Positions 44,711 through 54,128 are shown, counted from the stretch's first letter. The stretch: DNA of 64,000 nucleotides from Aminipila sp032051575 (GCF_032051575.1 NZ_DAMBYD010000005.1:186001-250000); one strand, 5' to 3'. Numbers and translations are program-made. Notes: a model not told the origin generated them from the letters alone.

Positions 44711-46126
44711 CTAAAAGTTAAAATAAATAAATGGATTATAAGCACCTTTTACCAAATAAGAAATGGATACTAAAAATAATCCCATTAAAGCAATAACATA
44801 TAAAATCTGTGCTACTTTAGTTTTAGCTAGCTTGGTCTTTGCCAGTTTCTTTGCAAAAGGTCTGGCAAACAATATGCCAAAAAATAAAAATACGATATAT
44901 TCTTTAGTACATACGATTGCTTCAGCATCAAGAAATCCGCTATCACCTGGTATAAACATTGTTTTTAGGTAAATTAGCGCATCAGAAATATTTTCTGCCC
45001 TAAATAGTACCCATCCAAACATCACAAGAAGCATAGTATATATATGTCTAAGCATAGTGTGAGTCTGCATTTTATCCAGTCCTACAGCCTTTTCAACTGA
45101 TATGGACACAAAATATAAAAGCCCCCAGCAAATAAACGTCCAATTAGCTCCATGCCATAAGCCGGTAAGAAACCAGACCATAAACGTATTGAAAATTAAT
45201 CTTTTTTTATTGTCAACCCTGCTGCCTCCTAATGGAATATAAACATAATCTCTGAACCATGTTCCCAGGGAAATATGCCACCTTCGCCAAAATTCTGTTG
45301 TAGATTTTGATATGTATGGATAATTAAAATTTTCATCAAAATGAAAACCAAACATTTTGCCAAGGCCAATAGCCATATCTGAATATCCTGAAAAATCATA
45401 ATAAATCTGTAAGGTATAGCATATAGCCCCCAGCCAAGCCATCGATAAAGATAAATCATCTGTTCCAAGAAGCTTAAAAGCTTTATCAGCTACCAGTGCC
45501 AAATTGTTTGCTAAAAGAACTTTCTTTGAAAATCCCACAAGGAATCTGCAAACTCCCGCTGATATATCGTCAAAATTCTCTTTTCTATTCTGTATCTGCT
45601 CCGCAACAGTTTCATATCTCACTATAGGCCCTGCTACTAATTGTGGGAAAAATGCAATATAGAGTCCTACATTCAATGGATTCTTTTGAGCCTGTCCCCT
45701 TTCTCTATATACATCTATTACATACGAAATTGCCTGAAAAGTAAAAAATGAAATACCTATAGGCAATAGGATTTCAGGGATTTTAAATTCAAGGCCTGTG
45801 ATGTTCTGTATATTTTCCATAGTGAACATAAGATATTTAAACACGAAAATAATGCTTATATTATATATAAGCATTATAGCAATCGTTATTTTCGCTTTAA
45901 TCTTATTGGTTCTAATTTTAGATATGATAAGTCCAAATACCCAATTCACAATTACTGAAGCTATAAGTATAAAAACAAATTTTGGTTCACCCCAGGCATA
46001 AAAGCCTAAACTCACCGCGAGTAAAAAAATATTTTGCAACTTACGGCTGAATCTGAATACTGTGTAATATAGCAGTAGTACTATAGGCAGAAAGCAGCTT
46101 ATAAAAATTAATGATGAAAATAGCAT
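44711..46126 (-). CDS. MBOAT family O-acyltransferase (AlgI/DltB-like)
   Basis: 471 aa with about 11 membrane segments. Signature WRRWHISLGTWFRDYVYIPL and GLWHGANWTFICWG with the catalytic His. MBOAT proteins pass acyl groups across the membrane to an extracellular acceptor; with the DHHW partner they O-acetylate surface polysaccharide. A D-alanylation role (DltB) is less likely because no dltA/C/D is present. GGAGA precedes the ATG. Confidence 0.93.
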   Translation of the reverse strand: MLFSSLIFISCFLPIVLLLYYTVFRFSRKLQNIFLLAVSLGFYAWGEPKFVFILIASVIVNWVFGLIISKIRTNKIKAKITIAIMLIYNISIIFVFKYLMFTMENIQNITGLEFKIPEILLPIGISFFTFQAISYVIDVYRERGQAQKNPLNVGLYIAFFPQLVAGPIVRYETVAEQIQNRKENFDDISAGVCRFLVGFSKKVLLANNLALVADKAFKLLGTDDLSLSMAWLGAICYTLQIYYDFSGYSDMAIGLGKMFGFHFDENFNYPYISKSTTEFWRRWHISLGTWFRDYVYIPLGGSRVDNKKRLIFNTFMVWFLTGLWHGANWTFICWGLLYFVSISVEKAVGLDKMQTHTMLRHIYTMLLVMFGWVLFRAENISDALIYLKTMFIPGDSGFLDAEAIVCTKEYIVFLFFGILFARPFAKKLAKTKLAKTKVAQILYVIALMGLFLVSISYLVKGAYNPFIYFNF

Positions 46127-46146
46127 ATATATTATCTCCGTAGTTT

Positions 46147-46698
46147 CTAATATTTTTTATTGACATAGTTGTCTATTTTTGAGCGTTTACGTATATCTTC
46201 AAATACACCTTCTCGTTTTAATTCTTCCACTATCCCTGTATTTATGGTGTGTAGTATTACATCGTCGTAATCCCAAAGGACTATTTCTATTAATTTATTA
46301 TTTAGATATTCGGATTTTGATTTAATGTAATAAGCTTCTACGTTCTCATAATCCAGATATCTTAGCAGTTTTATAACTGATTCATCTTTTTTATGATAAT
46401 TATATTTTATTTTATTTTCTATTTCTCGAACCACATCAGGGTGTTTTTCAATTAATTTTTTATCCCTGACCCTTAGTGTATTGTATTTTGCTACCGCATT
46501 GTAATATTGGTAATTATATATTCCTTTTTCAAAGGAGTCTATTCTTTGAAAAGGCTTTAAATTTAAACGTGTAATAAAATAATAATGTTCTTCTATAAAC
46601 TCTTTTTTGGTTAAGTCGCCTTTCTGATATTTATAAATTAAAGCATCCCTGTTATCAAAAAATTCGTCAAAAGTTGTTTTTTTTATCCCAACTGCCAT
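46147..46698 (-). CDS. DUF6648-like protein of unknown function
   Basis: 183 aa from the ATG at 46698 (AGGAGAG upstream; a longer frame starts in a region without a site). Soluble, mostly charged (KTTFDEFFDNRDALIYKYQK; RLNLKPFQRIDSFEKGIYNY). I recall such proteins being labelled DUF6648 in Clostridia, without assigned function. Lies 20 bases before the MBOAT gene and shares its promoter. Confidence 0.7.
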   Translation of the reverse strand: MAVGIKKTTFDEFFDNRDALIYKYQKGDLTKKEFIEEHYYFITRLNLKPFQRIDSFEKGIYNYQYYNAVAKYNTLRVRDKKLIEKHPDVVREIENKIKYNYHKKDESVIKLLRYLDYENVEAYYIKSKSEYLNNKLIEIVLWDYDDVILHTINTGIVEELKREGVFEDIRKRSKIDNYVNKKY

Positions 46699-46726
46699 CC
46701 TATTCTCTCCTAATCCATAATCTATT

Positions 46727-46755
46727 ATTATATATGAAAAAACTCTAAAATGCAA
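46727..46755 (-). promoter_or_regulatory. Promoter of the DUF6648-MBOAT-DHHW operon
   Basis: Minus strand TTGCAT (complement of 46750-46755), 17-base spacer, TATAAT (complement of 46727-46732), ~30 bases before the start codon. Confidence 0.7.
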
Positions 46756-46764
46756 ATTACAGTA

Positions 46765-46792
46765 ACACACTATTTCTAACTTTCATATACTA
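46765..46792 (+). promoter_or_regulatory. Sigma-K-like (sporulation) promoter candidate of the Cys-rich gene
   Basis: AC at 46765-46766, 17-base spacer and CATATACTA at 46784-46792, matching the consensus CATAnnnTA of the late mother-cell sigma factor. No sigma-A box is evident on this strand. Confidence 0.45.
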
Positions 46793-46832
46793 ACTCATAA
46801 AGACTATCATGCCACATGAAGGAGGGAAATAT

Positions 46833-47912
46833 ATGAGTTGTTTCGGCAACAGAGTATCGCCGGACCTCTATCAGAATTGCTGCAACGCAAATACTCTTTG
46901 TGAGTTTAGCGGTAATATTAATGATTTAGTAACTGAGCCATTATATGTTCAAAAAGTATATGATGCAGTGTTATTTAATCTTCAAGGAATGAAAACAATT
47001 CAGAATCAGCATTTTACACCAAATATTCCAAGAGGCCACAGAGTAGCAAGAGTATTAGACATACGCTGTAAGAGGTTCTTCAACCCAAGTAACATAGACG
47101 ATCCAAAGAATTTAAAACTAAATCTTAATACAACTATATCCGGCGCTACCTTTTTACGTAATGGTCAGGGCGACACTATCGAGGTAGTAGGACCTGACGG
47201 AACTTTCTCAGAAAAAATATTATATGCAGATACAAGCGAATGCGATGATAAATGCATGGGAACACCAATTTTTGGTACTCAAAGCATAGCAGTGACAGGA
47301 AATGTTCAAATATTTATTGACTTATTGTTATTCGATAGAAACAATAACGAAGTAGTATTTACAATTTGTGCAGATGTAAATATTGCAACAAATGCTCAGC
47401 CACTAGTACTTACAAACTTTTTTGAAATCTGTATGCCATCTACATTTGACACAGCTTTTCTCCCTAGATTTACTGAATTTTGTAACACTGCATGCGAAAC
47501 AAGACTTGCAACAAACAACTACGGCAGAGATTTAACAATTGGGCAGAATGGTGAGGTTACTGCAAATCTTATCATAGCTATCTGCATAACCTGTGAAAAG
47601 AAAATTGTAGTCCCAGTTCAGCTTTGTGTTCTTTCAACTGGTTTCGCACAGATTAGTCCTCAGGTAAATGCAGTATGTTCTACATTCCCTTCACTTTTCC
47701 CTAACCAGATTAAGGAAAGTGATACACTTGAAAACTGCGGCGAAGTCAGCCCAGAAGAGGATGAATGTGCATGTGACCCTTGTTGCGGACGCAGCAATAA
47801 TAATTGTTGTGATGACAACTGCTGTAATGATTGCTGTGACGATTATAGCTGTAATGATTTCAATAGTCAATGCAGACCAAATAGATCAAATCGCAGTCAG
47901 GGTAGAAGATAA
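46833..47912 (+). CDS. Cys-rich protein, probable spore coat protein
   Basis: 359 aa from the ATG at 46833 (GAAGGAGGG upstream). The N-terminal part carries the repeated beta-rich, Asn/Thr-rich body (FSGNINDLVTEPLYVQKVYD; GHRVARVLDIRCKRFF); the last ~50 residues are nearly all Cys, Asn and Asp (CACDPCCGR, NCCDDNCCNDCC), a pattern seen in crosslinked spore coats. No signal peptide, so it is assembled from the mother cell. A sigma-K-like promoter supports the coat assignment, which otherwise rests on composition. Terminator follows. Confidence 0.65.
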   Translation: MSCFGNRVSPDLYQNCCNANTLCEFSGNINDLVTEPLYVQKVYDAVLFNLQGMKTIQNQHFTPNIPRGHRVARVLDIRCKRFFNPSNIDDPKNLKLNLNTTISGATFLRNGQGDTIEVVGPDGTFSEKILYADTSECDDKCMGTPIFGTQSIAVTGNVQIFIDLLLFDRNNNEVVFTICADVNIATNAQPLVLTNFFEICMPSTFDTAFLPRFTEFCNTACETRLATNNYGRDLTIGQNGEVTANLIIAICITCEKKIVVPVQLCVLSTGFAQISPQVNAVCSTFPSLFPNQIKESDTLENCGEVSPEEDECACDPCCGRSNNNCCDDNCCNDCCDDYSCNDFNSQCRPNRSNRSQGRR

Positions 47913-47946
47913 GAATTTTACTTATAAAAACAGAATATGCAAAATA

Positions 47947-47973
47947 AAAAGGCACCTTTGGGTGCCTTTTCAA
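47947..47973 (+). terminator. Terminator after coat-like gene
   Basis: AAAAGGCACC/GGTGCCTTTT perfect stem with TTTG loop, then CAATT. Confidence 0.85.
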
Positions 47974-48013
47974 TTAATTCAAGTTATAACCTAGAATTTA
48001 GGGAGTAAATGCT

Positions 48014-48871
48014 ATGTTACATAAATTTTCAATAAAGGAATTAAGGTCTAAGCTAAAATTTAATTGTAATAAAAAAATGTATGTAATAGCTGCTATTGTG
48101 GTTACAGTTATTTTTTCAGGATTTGTGCCATTTTTCTTTGGTACTGACCAACTATATAGCCATCTATTTTATATTCCTATCGCTATGTCCACCCTTTGGA
48201 TGCCAAAGCGAACAACAATTATTGGTATAAGTTTATCCCTCTACCACATTATGCTCGCATTTGTCTTTGGCATAGCAATTACATATATTATTATATCTCG
48301 TTCTGTTATTATCCTAGTGATTTCAATTATTTTAAATCAGAAATGGAAAGTAGAATTGAGTTACCAAACACAAATTACAACGCTGTGTTATGATAGTACT
48401 CATGATACAATGACAAAACTTTATAACAAATCTTTTTTTAATTCAACACTTGAATCAGAGTTGAATTATCCAGTGGCTATTGTTGTCATTGATATAGATG
48501 GGCTTAAGAATATTAATGATAAATTTGGTCATACCGCTGGTGATGAACATATCATTGGAACTAGTACTGTTTTACATAACAGTTTAAGGCACGGAGACAT
48601 TTTGGCGCGTCTGGGTGGTGATGAATTTGGTATTATTGCTCAATCCTGTGGAGAAATAGGTGCTTTAAATATTTTATCACGTATTGAAAACCAATTATCT
48701 AATTATAATTCTTCAGCAGAACCTTTACGATCATTATCTATTTCTATTGGCTATAGTGTTAATAATGGTTTGGAAGACCTCTCAGAAACATTCCAAGTTG
48801 CTGACAGAGAGATGTATAAGAACAAAAGACAGAAATATTTAACACCAGATAAGTTTCAATTTAACCTATAA
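48014..48871 (+). CDS. Membrane diguanylate cyclase (GGDEF)
   Basis: 285 aa. About five hydrophobic segments (~20-110), then a GGDEF domain (~120-280): VAIVVIDIDGLKNINDKFGH and ARLGGDEFGIIAQ with an intact GGDEF active loop. RHGD five residues upstream is a plausible RxxD inhibitory I-site for product feedback. Makes c-di-GMP from two GTP. GGGAG precedes the ATG. The short membrane sensor region is unlike MASE1/MHYT and I cannot name it. Confidence 0.92.
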   Translation: MLHKFSIKELRSKLKFNCNKKMYVIAAIVVTVIFSGFVPFFFGTDQLYSHLFYIPIAMSTLWMPKRTTIIGISLSLYHIMLAFVFGIAITYIIISRSVIILVISIILNQKWKVELSYQTQITTLCYDSTHDTMTKLYNKSFFNSTLESELNYPVAIVVIDIDGLKNINDKFGHTAGDEHIIGTSTVLHNSLRHGDILARLGGDEFGIIAQSCGEIGALNILSRIENQLSNYNSSAEPLRSLSISIGYSVNNGLEDLSETFQVADREMYKNKRQKYLTPDKFQFNL

Positions 48872-48910
48872 AAAACTCCTGGTTGATGTATATTTTTTAC
48901 ATCAACCAGG
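48872..48910 (-). terminator. Terminator of the chemoreceptor gene
   Basis: Perfect 12-bp stem CCTGGTTGATGT/ACATCAACCAGG; on the minus strand TTTTTT follows. It is only a few bases past the convergent diguanylate cyclase stop, so it may serve both. Confidence 0.8.
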
Positions 48911-48946
48911 AAGTCGTCTACACAAAACTTGGATAACCTTTTAATC

Positions 48947-50638
48947 CTATTTATTATTTTCTAATTGGAATTTATTAATCAAATCTTTTAATATATGAGC
49001 CTGACCGTTCAGTTCTTCAGATGCAGCAGCACTTTCCTCTGCTGTAGCAGAATTCGTCTGCACAACACTTGAAATCTGATCAATACCAATCGTTATTTGA
49101 GACATGGCATCCGCTTGCTGTTCCGAAGCACTCGCTATATCCTGAATCTGATCAGCAATTACCCCTGTATCCTGGACAACTGCTTCAAGAGAAGCCGCTG
49201 TATCATTTGCTATTCGTGTACTGTTTTTAATCGCAACCAATACGCTTTCAATATGTTTAGTTGTAGTATTGGCCGCATCTGCTGATTTTTGGGCAAGATT
49301 CCTCACTTCATCAGCTACTACAGCAAATCCTTTTCCCGCATTTCCTGCTCTTGCAGCTTCAACCGCTGCATTTAAAGCTAAAATGTTTGTTTGAAAAGCG
49401 ATATCTTCAATGGTCTTTATAATCTTTTCAATCTCATTTGAACTGTTTTCAAGCTCATCCATTGCAGTAATCATTTCCTGCATGGACTTATTACTTTCAC
49501 TAACACCATTTCCTGAATGTACTACTAATTGATTCGCTTCCTGTGCATTCTTTGCATTAGCTTTTATATATACTAAAGCTTCATTAATTGTTGCAGATAA
49601 TTCTTCTACTGAAGATGCCTGTTCCACTGACCCTTGTGACAATGCTTGCGCACCACAGGAAACCTGATCTGACCCATTTTCCACTTGGCTGGCTGCAGAG
49701 TCTATTTGAATTAGAGTATCACTAAGGTTTTCTTTTAGGTTTCTCATGGCTCTTAAAATATCTTCATACCCCCCAGTATAAAGATTTGTACAATTAGAAG
49801 TCACAGTGAAATTGCCTAAAGCCATTGATCCAAGAAGGTATTTAATATCTTCAATCATGCTCTTCAAGTTTAAACTCATCAATGAAAATTCTTTAGCCAT
49901 CATGCCTACTTCATCATTAGAATCGTATGTAACTGATGATTCAAAGTTTCCTTCAACAATTTGTTTTGCAGCAATATTTATTTCATTAATTGGTTTTACT
50001 ATTAACTTAACTATGTATGCAGATAATAATATGGATATTATTATCGCAATCACTAAAATTATTGTTATGGTAATAATAGAAAAATTAAATAAAGAATCTC
50101 CATAGTTGCTGGCTTTTTCTGCACCGGACTTGTTAAAATTAACTATTTCCATACATGTACTAGATACTTCATCGAATAATTCTTTAGAGTCCCCCCTAAG
50201 AATGCTTAAAGCTTGTTCTGTCTGATTTTTTTTACTAAACTCGATTGTTTTGTTACTGAGAGTTAAATATTTTTGCCATGCAGTTTTTGCATCATCCATC
50301 AATTTTCTATCCGTATCATTTGTAACTAAAGGTTCATATGCGTTAAATTTTTTATCAATTTCTTTTTGTTTACTGGTAAGTTTATCTTCGTAATCCTTCA
50401 TCGTGGCATCATCTTGAGATACTATATGATTTATTTCATATCTTCTATAATCAGAAGTACTAGTATTTAATTCTTCTGCAACTATAACAGAAGGCAGCCA
50501 ATTTTTGCTAATCTCGGTACTGGCACCATTTATTTGTTTCATCAATACAATAGATGACCCTCCAACAACTGTCAGACAAATCAATAAACTGAGTACAAGA
50601 ACAAATAGTTTTTTACTAATCTTCAAATTTTTTAACAT
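48947..50638 (-). CDS. Methyl-accepting chemotaxis protein
   Basis: 563 aa from the ATG at 50638 (AAAAGGAG upstream). Order: TM1 (~10-30), four-helix-bundle sensor (~30-185), TM2 (~190-212), HAMP (~213-265) and the coiled-coil signalling domain with the conserved tip IAFQTNILALNAAVEAARAG and VADEVRNLAQKSADAA. Ligand unknown. Lies alone and on the minus strand with its own terminator; no che genes are near. Confidence 0.95.
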   Translation of the reverse strand: MLKNLKISKKLFVLVLSLLICLTVVGGSSIVLMKQINGASTEISKNWLPSVIVAEELNTSTSDYRRYEINHIVSQDDATMKDYEDKLTSKQKEIDKKFNAYEPLVTNDTDRKLMDDAKTAWQKYLTLSNKTIEFSKKNQTEQALSILRGDSKELFDEVSSTCMEIVNFNKSGAEKASNYGDSLFNFSIITITIILVIAIIISILLSAYIVKLIVKPINEINIAAKQIVEGNFESSVTYDSNDEVGMMAKEFSLMSLNLKSMIEDIKYLLGSMALGNFTVTSNCTNLYTGGYEDILRAMRNLKENLSDTLIQIDSAASQVENGSDQVSCGAQALSQGSVEQASSVEELSATINEALVYIKANAKNAQEANQLVVHSGNGVSESNKSMQEMITAMDELENSSNEIEKIIKTIEDIAFQTNILALNAAVEAARAGNAGKGFAVVADEVRNLAQKSADAANTTTKHIESVLVAIKNSTRIANDTAASLEAVVQDTGVIADQIQDIASASEQQADAMSQITIGIDQISSVVQTNSATAEESAAASEELNGQAHILKDLINKFQLENNK

Positions 50639-50760
50639 GGCATTTTCTCCTTTTGTTAGTTCATTTAAAATGTATCCGTTTTTCCTTCCAACATCCACGA
50701 TAATAAAAATAATGTGAATTATTCATTTTATTGAATATTTCACACTGCTTGAATTTTCTA

Positions 50761-50792
50761 AAAAAATAAAGTGCAGTAACCTGCACTTTTAT
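50761..50792. terminator. Bidirectional stem-loop upstream of the chemoreceptor
   Basis: AAGTGCAG/CTGCACTT perfect 8-bp stem, loop of four, T-rich on both sides. No gene is seen on either strand leading into it. Confidence 0.4.
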
Positions 50793-50973
50793 ATTATAAT
50801 TTCGATTTATTGGTTGCAAAGCACCTAATAGTACAAGAAATCCCTTATTATTATATAATATTACTATCAACCAAAAAAATGCAACTTGTTCTACAATCTT
50901 AATATTGCTAAGAGAGAGCTAATATTTTAGTATGAAATATTCAGTTTTTAAAGTTCAGTTGCCTTTATGACAA

Positions 50974-51063
50974 ATTCATTTTGTGTTGTCTTATGGATTA
51001 ATAATAAGTCATTTTGTGTTATTTGTCAATGTGAGTCAGCAAAAATAATTCTTTTTGTGTTTT
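50974..51063 (+). repeat. Three direct repeats with TTTTGTGTT core upstream of XRE regulator
   Basis: Copies at 50974-50987, 51009-51022 and 51050-51063 share the core TTTTGTGTT, preceded by TCA, TCA and TCT. Spacings 35 and 41. The third overlaps the likely -35 region of the XRE gene (a -10-like TATACT sits at 51084-51089), suggesting autoregulatory operators. The rest of 50640-51118 holds no gene. Confidence 0.5.
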
Positions 51064-51133
51064 CTTGCAAATAAATGGGAAATATACTCTAAAATAGAAG
51101 AACCTGATAACTAAAAAAATGATGGAGGAAAAT

Positions 51134-51523
51134 GTGAAACAAAATCTGTTTAAAGAAAATCTAAGAACTTTTAGAGAGAATGCAAATTTTACTCAAAAGG
51201 CCTTTGCGGAAGAATTAGGAATTAATGTTACAACATATCGTAATTATGAAAATAGCAACAGAGAACCCGATTTTGATACGCTATTATTGATATGCAAAAA
51301 ATTAAATATCTCAATTGATAAGCTTTTAGGACTCCCTGAATCAAAACAAAATAATAATCCAAATACCTTAACTAATGATTTAATGAAACTTTGTAAATTA
51401 TATAATACCCTTGACTGTCGCAATCAAGCAGCATTAATCGAAAGAGCCGAAATGCTGCTTGAATTGCAAGAAGGTAAGCTTAAAGACAATTCAATTCTAA
51501 GCCCCCCAAAAGATGTGGATTAA
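51134..51523 (+). CDS. XRE-family helix-turn-helix transcriptional regulator
   Basis: 129 aa from the GTG at 51134, for which GGAGG at 51124-51128 is well placed; ATG at 51119 would add five residues but lacks a site. The N-terminal HTH (FRENANFTQKAFAEELGINV, NVTTYRNYENSNREPDFDTL) is XRE/Cro-type; a C-terminal helical part (LDCRNQAALIERAEMLLELQ) probably dimerises. Direct repeats upstream suggest it controls itself. Targets unknown. Confidence 0.9.
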   Translation: MKQNLFKENLRTFRENANFTQKAFAEELGINVTTYRNYENSNREPDFDTLLLICKKLNISIDKLLGLPESKQNNNPNTLTNDLMKLCKLYNTLDCRNQAALIERAEMLLELQEGKLKDNSILSPPKDVD

Positions 51524-51565
51524 AAATGAGTAAATTTAAAAATCCAAATCTCTGGGGGACTAGTA

Positions 51566-52642
51566 CTATTTAATAATAATCAATTCTTTCGCTGACTGGG
51601 TCATATTATTTATACCATTCTTAGTAACAATAGCCAAGTCTTCAATTCTAACACCAAATTTCCCTGGAAGATAAATGCCTGGTTCAATTGTGACTGTCAT
51701 ATTTTCTTCCAAAACATGCTGTCCTCTAAAACTTAAAAATGGGTCTTCATGTATTTCCAGACCAACACCATGCCCTAAACCATGGCCAAAATACTCGCCA
51801 AAACCTGCGTCTTCTATAATCTTTCGAGCAAGATAATCTCCTTCTTTTACATGCATACCAGCCTTTAGGTTCTCACATGCATGAAGCTGTGCTTCTAAAA
51901 CCGTATTATATACATGAATCATTTCGTCTGTAGCATGGCCTATTGCAACTGTACGTGTCATATCACTACAATATCCATTATAAATGCAGCCAAAGTCCAT
52001 GGTTAAAAAGTCACCCTTTTGTAAAATTTTATCGCTAGGAATACCATGTGGTCTTGAAGAATTTACTCCTGATACACAAATCGTACTAAAAGAAAAACCG
52101 TCTGCCCCATTTAATTTCATTGCGTGTTCAATTTCAAGTGCGACTCTCTTTTCAGAAATACCTGCCCCTAAAAATCCCAAAATATGATTAAAAGCCAAAT
52201 CTCCAATAGTTTCTGCCTTTTTAATTAATTCAATTTCCACTTCATCTTTAATTAGGCGAATGGACTCTATTAACCCCGTTGCAGGAATAATATTTTCTCT
52301 CATAAAAACTGAGCATAAATCATTATATCCACTTAACGTTAGATGTTCATCCTGAACTCCTATTTTATCCAGCTTCATCTCCTTTATAAAATCAATCCAT
52401 TCATACCCTTGTTTTGTAATAACTACTTCAAAATCAGGTTTTAATACAGATACTGCCTCAAGATAACGAAAATCAGTAATTATATAGCTTTTATTTGCAG
52501 TAATTAAAACAATACAATCTTCTCCTGGAATTCCTGTTATATAATGAATATCCGCTTCCTTAGTTATTAACAACGCATCTATCCCATATTTTTTAAAACT
52601 TTCTATAACCTTAGTACTTCTTTTTTTTATTCTTTCTTCCAT
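51566..52642 (-). CDS. M24 family Xaa-Pro peptidase
   Basis: 358 aa from the ATG at 52642 (GGAGGG nine bases upstream). Creatinase-like N-terminal domain (~1-125), then the pita-bread metallopeptidase with all five ligand motifs: TMDFGCIYNGYCSDMTRT (two Asp), HGLGHGVGLEIHEDP (His), TIEPGIYLPGKFG (Glu) and GVRIED (Glu). Removes N-terminal residues before proline. Downstream of the M18 gene on the same strand, 33 bases away, so both may form a peptide-degrading unit. Confidence 0.95.
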   Translation of the reverse strand: MEERIKKRSTKVIESFKKYGIDALLITKEADIHYITGIPGEDCIVLITANKSYIITDFRYLEAVSVLKPDFEVVITKQGYEWIDFIKEMKLDKIGVQDEHLTLSGYNDLCSVFMRENIIPATGLIESIRLIKDEVEIELIKKAETIGDLAFNHILGFLGAGISEKRVALEIEHAMKLNGADGFSFSTICVSGVNSSRPHGIPSDKILQKGDFLTMDFGCIYNGYCSDMTRTVAIGHATDEMIHVYNTVLEAQLHACENLKAGMHVKEGDYLARKIIEDAGFGEYFGHGLGHGVGLEIHEDPFLSFRGQHVLEENMTVTIEPGIYLPGKFGVRIEDLAIVTKNGINNMTQSAKELIIIK

Positions 52643-52675
52643 AATTGATACCCTCCAATTATACAATAAGTTGCT

Positions 52676-54076
52676 TTATTTGCTTTCCAAAAACGCCTTA
52701 TATCCAAGGTATGCCATATATATATCATACTTACTTGCAGATTCATATGGTGAGTGCATTGAGTGGATTGGAACACCACAGTCCAAAACTTCCATGCCCC
52801 TGTCCGCAAGTATGTAAGCAATTGTACCGCCGCCCCCTTCATCAACCTTACCCATTTCAGAAGACTGATAGCAAACATTAGCCCTCTTAAAAATACCTCT
52901 TACAAATCCTACAAATTCGGCATTTGCGTCAGATGCTCCTGATTTACCTCTGGCTCCTGTATATTTTTTAATGGTTAAACCTTTGCCTATAATTGAAGCA
53001 TTATTTTTTTCCATAACTTCAGCATAAGTAGGATCATAAGCGGCTGTAACATCTGCTGAAAGAGCTCTTGAAGCCGATAACATTCTTTGCATTGCATATG
53101 GATGTACAACACCTGTTTTTTCAAGTATATCCATTAAAAATAATTCGAAATTCTTTGAATGCATCCCTGTATTGCCCATACTTCCAATTTCTTCTTTATC
53201 TGCAAAAATTCCAACAGCAGTTTTATTTGTTGGATTCATGTCTAGGATAGCTTTTAACCCTGTATAAGCGCAAACTCTGTCATCTTGCCCATAAGCAGCA
53301 ACCATACTTTTATCGAATCCAAGCGACCTTGCTTTTGCTGCTGGCACAGCTTCGATCTCCGCACTTCTAAAATCTTCCTCTTCTATATCATATTTTTCCT
53401 TTAGAATAGCTATGACATTTGATTTAATGTGTTCTTCTTCTGCACAATCATCAGGCATAGAACCTACTACAATATTCAAGTTCTCTGCTATAATGCCATC
53501 AGATAATTTTTTAGCATTCTGTTTACCCGCTAAATGAGGTAGTAAATCTGTAATAAGAAAAATTGGGTCTTCATCGCCTTCTCCTATATTGATATCTACT
53601 ATAGTGCCATCTGTTTTAGCCACAACCCCATGAAGTGCAAGAGGAATAGTGGTCCATTGGTACTTTTTTAATCCACCATAATAATGGGTTTTAAAAAGAG
53701 CCAAACCTCCATCCTCATATAGAGGATTCTGTTTTAAGTCCAGCCTTGGTGCATCAATGTGTGCTCCCACAGCATTAAATCCATTTACTAAAGGCTCAGA
53801 ACCTAAGACTGCAAGACAAATTGATTTCCCCCTATTTACGCTATAAACTTTATCTCCCTGAGTAAGAGTTTCCTTTTCAGAAAGCTCCACAAAGCCTGCA
53901 TTTTTTGCTAATTGGATAATTTCGTTTACAGACTCTCTTTCAGTTTTCGCACGATTAAGAAAATCCATATAATCCTCTGAGAAGCTCATTATCTGAGATT
54001 TCTGCCTATCATCTGTGCCCTGCCAGCCATATTTTTTTAAGTTCTTTTTTTCATTAATACTTTTATTATAATTCAT
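52676..54076 (-). CDS. M18 family aminopeptidase
   Basis: 466 aa. Metal and active-site motifs: NAVGAHIDAPRLDLKQNP (His ligand), VGIFADKEEIGSMGNTGM and DEGGGGTIAY, as in the LAP4/ApeA (M18) family, dodecameric zinc or cobalt aminopeptidases preferring acidic or neutral residues. AAGGAG precedes the ATG. Full family length. Confidence 0.95.
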   Translation of the reverse strand: MNYNKSINEKKNLKKYGWQGTDDRQKSQIMSFSEDYMDFLNRAKTERESVNEIIQLAKNAGFVELSEKETLTQGDKVYSVNRGKSICLAVLGSEPLVNGFNAVGAHIDAPRLDLKQNPLYEDGGLALFKTHYYGGLKKYQWTTIPLALHGVVAKTDGTIVDINIGEGDEDPIFLITDLLPHLAGKQNAKKLSDGIIAENLNIVVGSMPDDCAEEEHIKSNVIAILKEKYDIEEEDFRSAEIEAVPAAKARSLGFDKSMVAAYGQDDRVCAYTGLKAILDMNPTNKTAVGIFADKEEIGSMGNTGMHSKNFELFLMDILEKTGVVHPYAMQRMLSASRALSADVTAAYDPTYAEVMEKNNASIIGKGLTIKKYTGARGKSGASDANAEFVGFVRGIFKRANVCYQSSEMGKVDEGGGGTIAYILADRGMEVLDCGVPIHSMHSPYESASKYDIYMAYLGYKAFLESK

Positions 54077-54128
54077 AAATTCTCCTTATTCTATGATTTA
54101 GCAAATGGTCAATAATCAGTATTATCAA

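Noticed and set aside
50661..50870. Minus-strand 69-codon frame upstream of the chemoreceptor
   Set aside because: It runs through a terminator hairpin, has no ribosome site and low-complexity composition.
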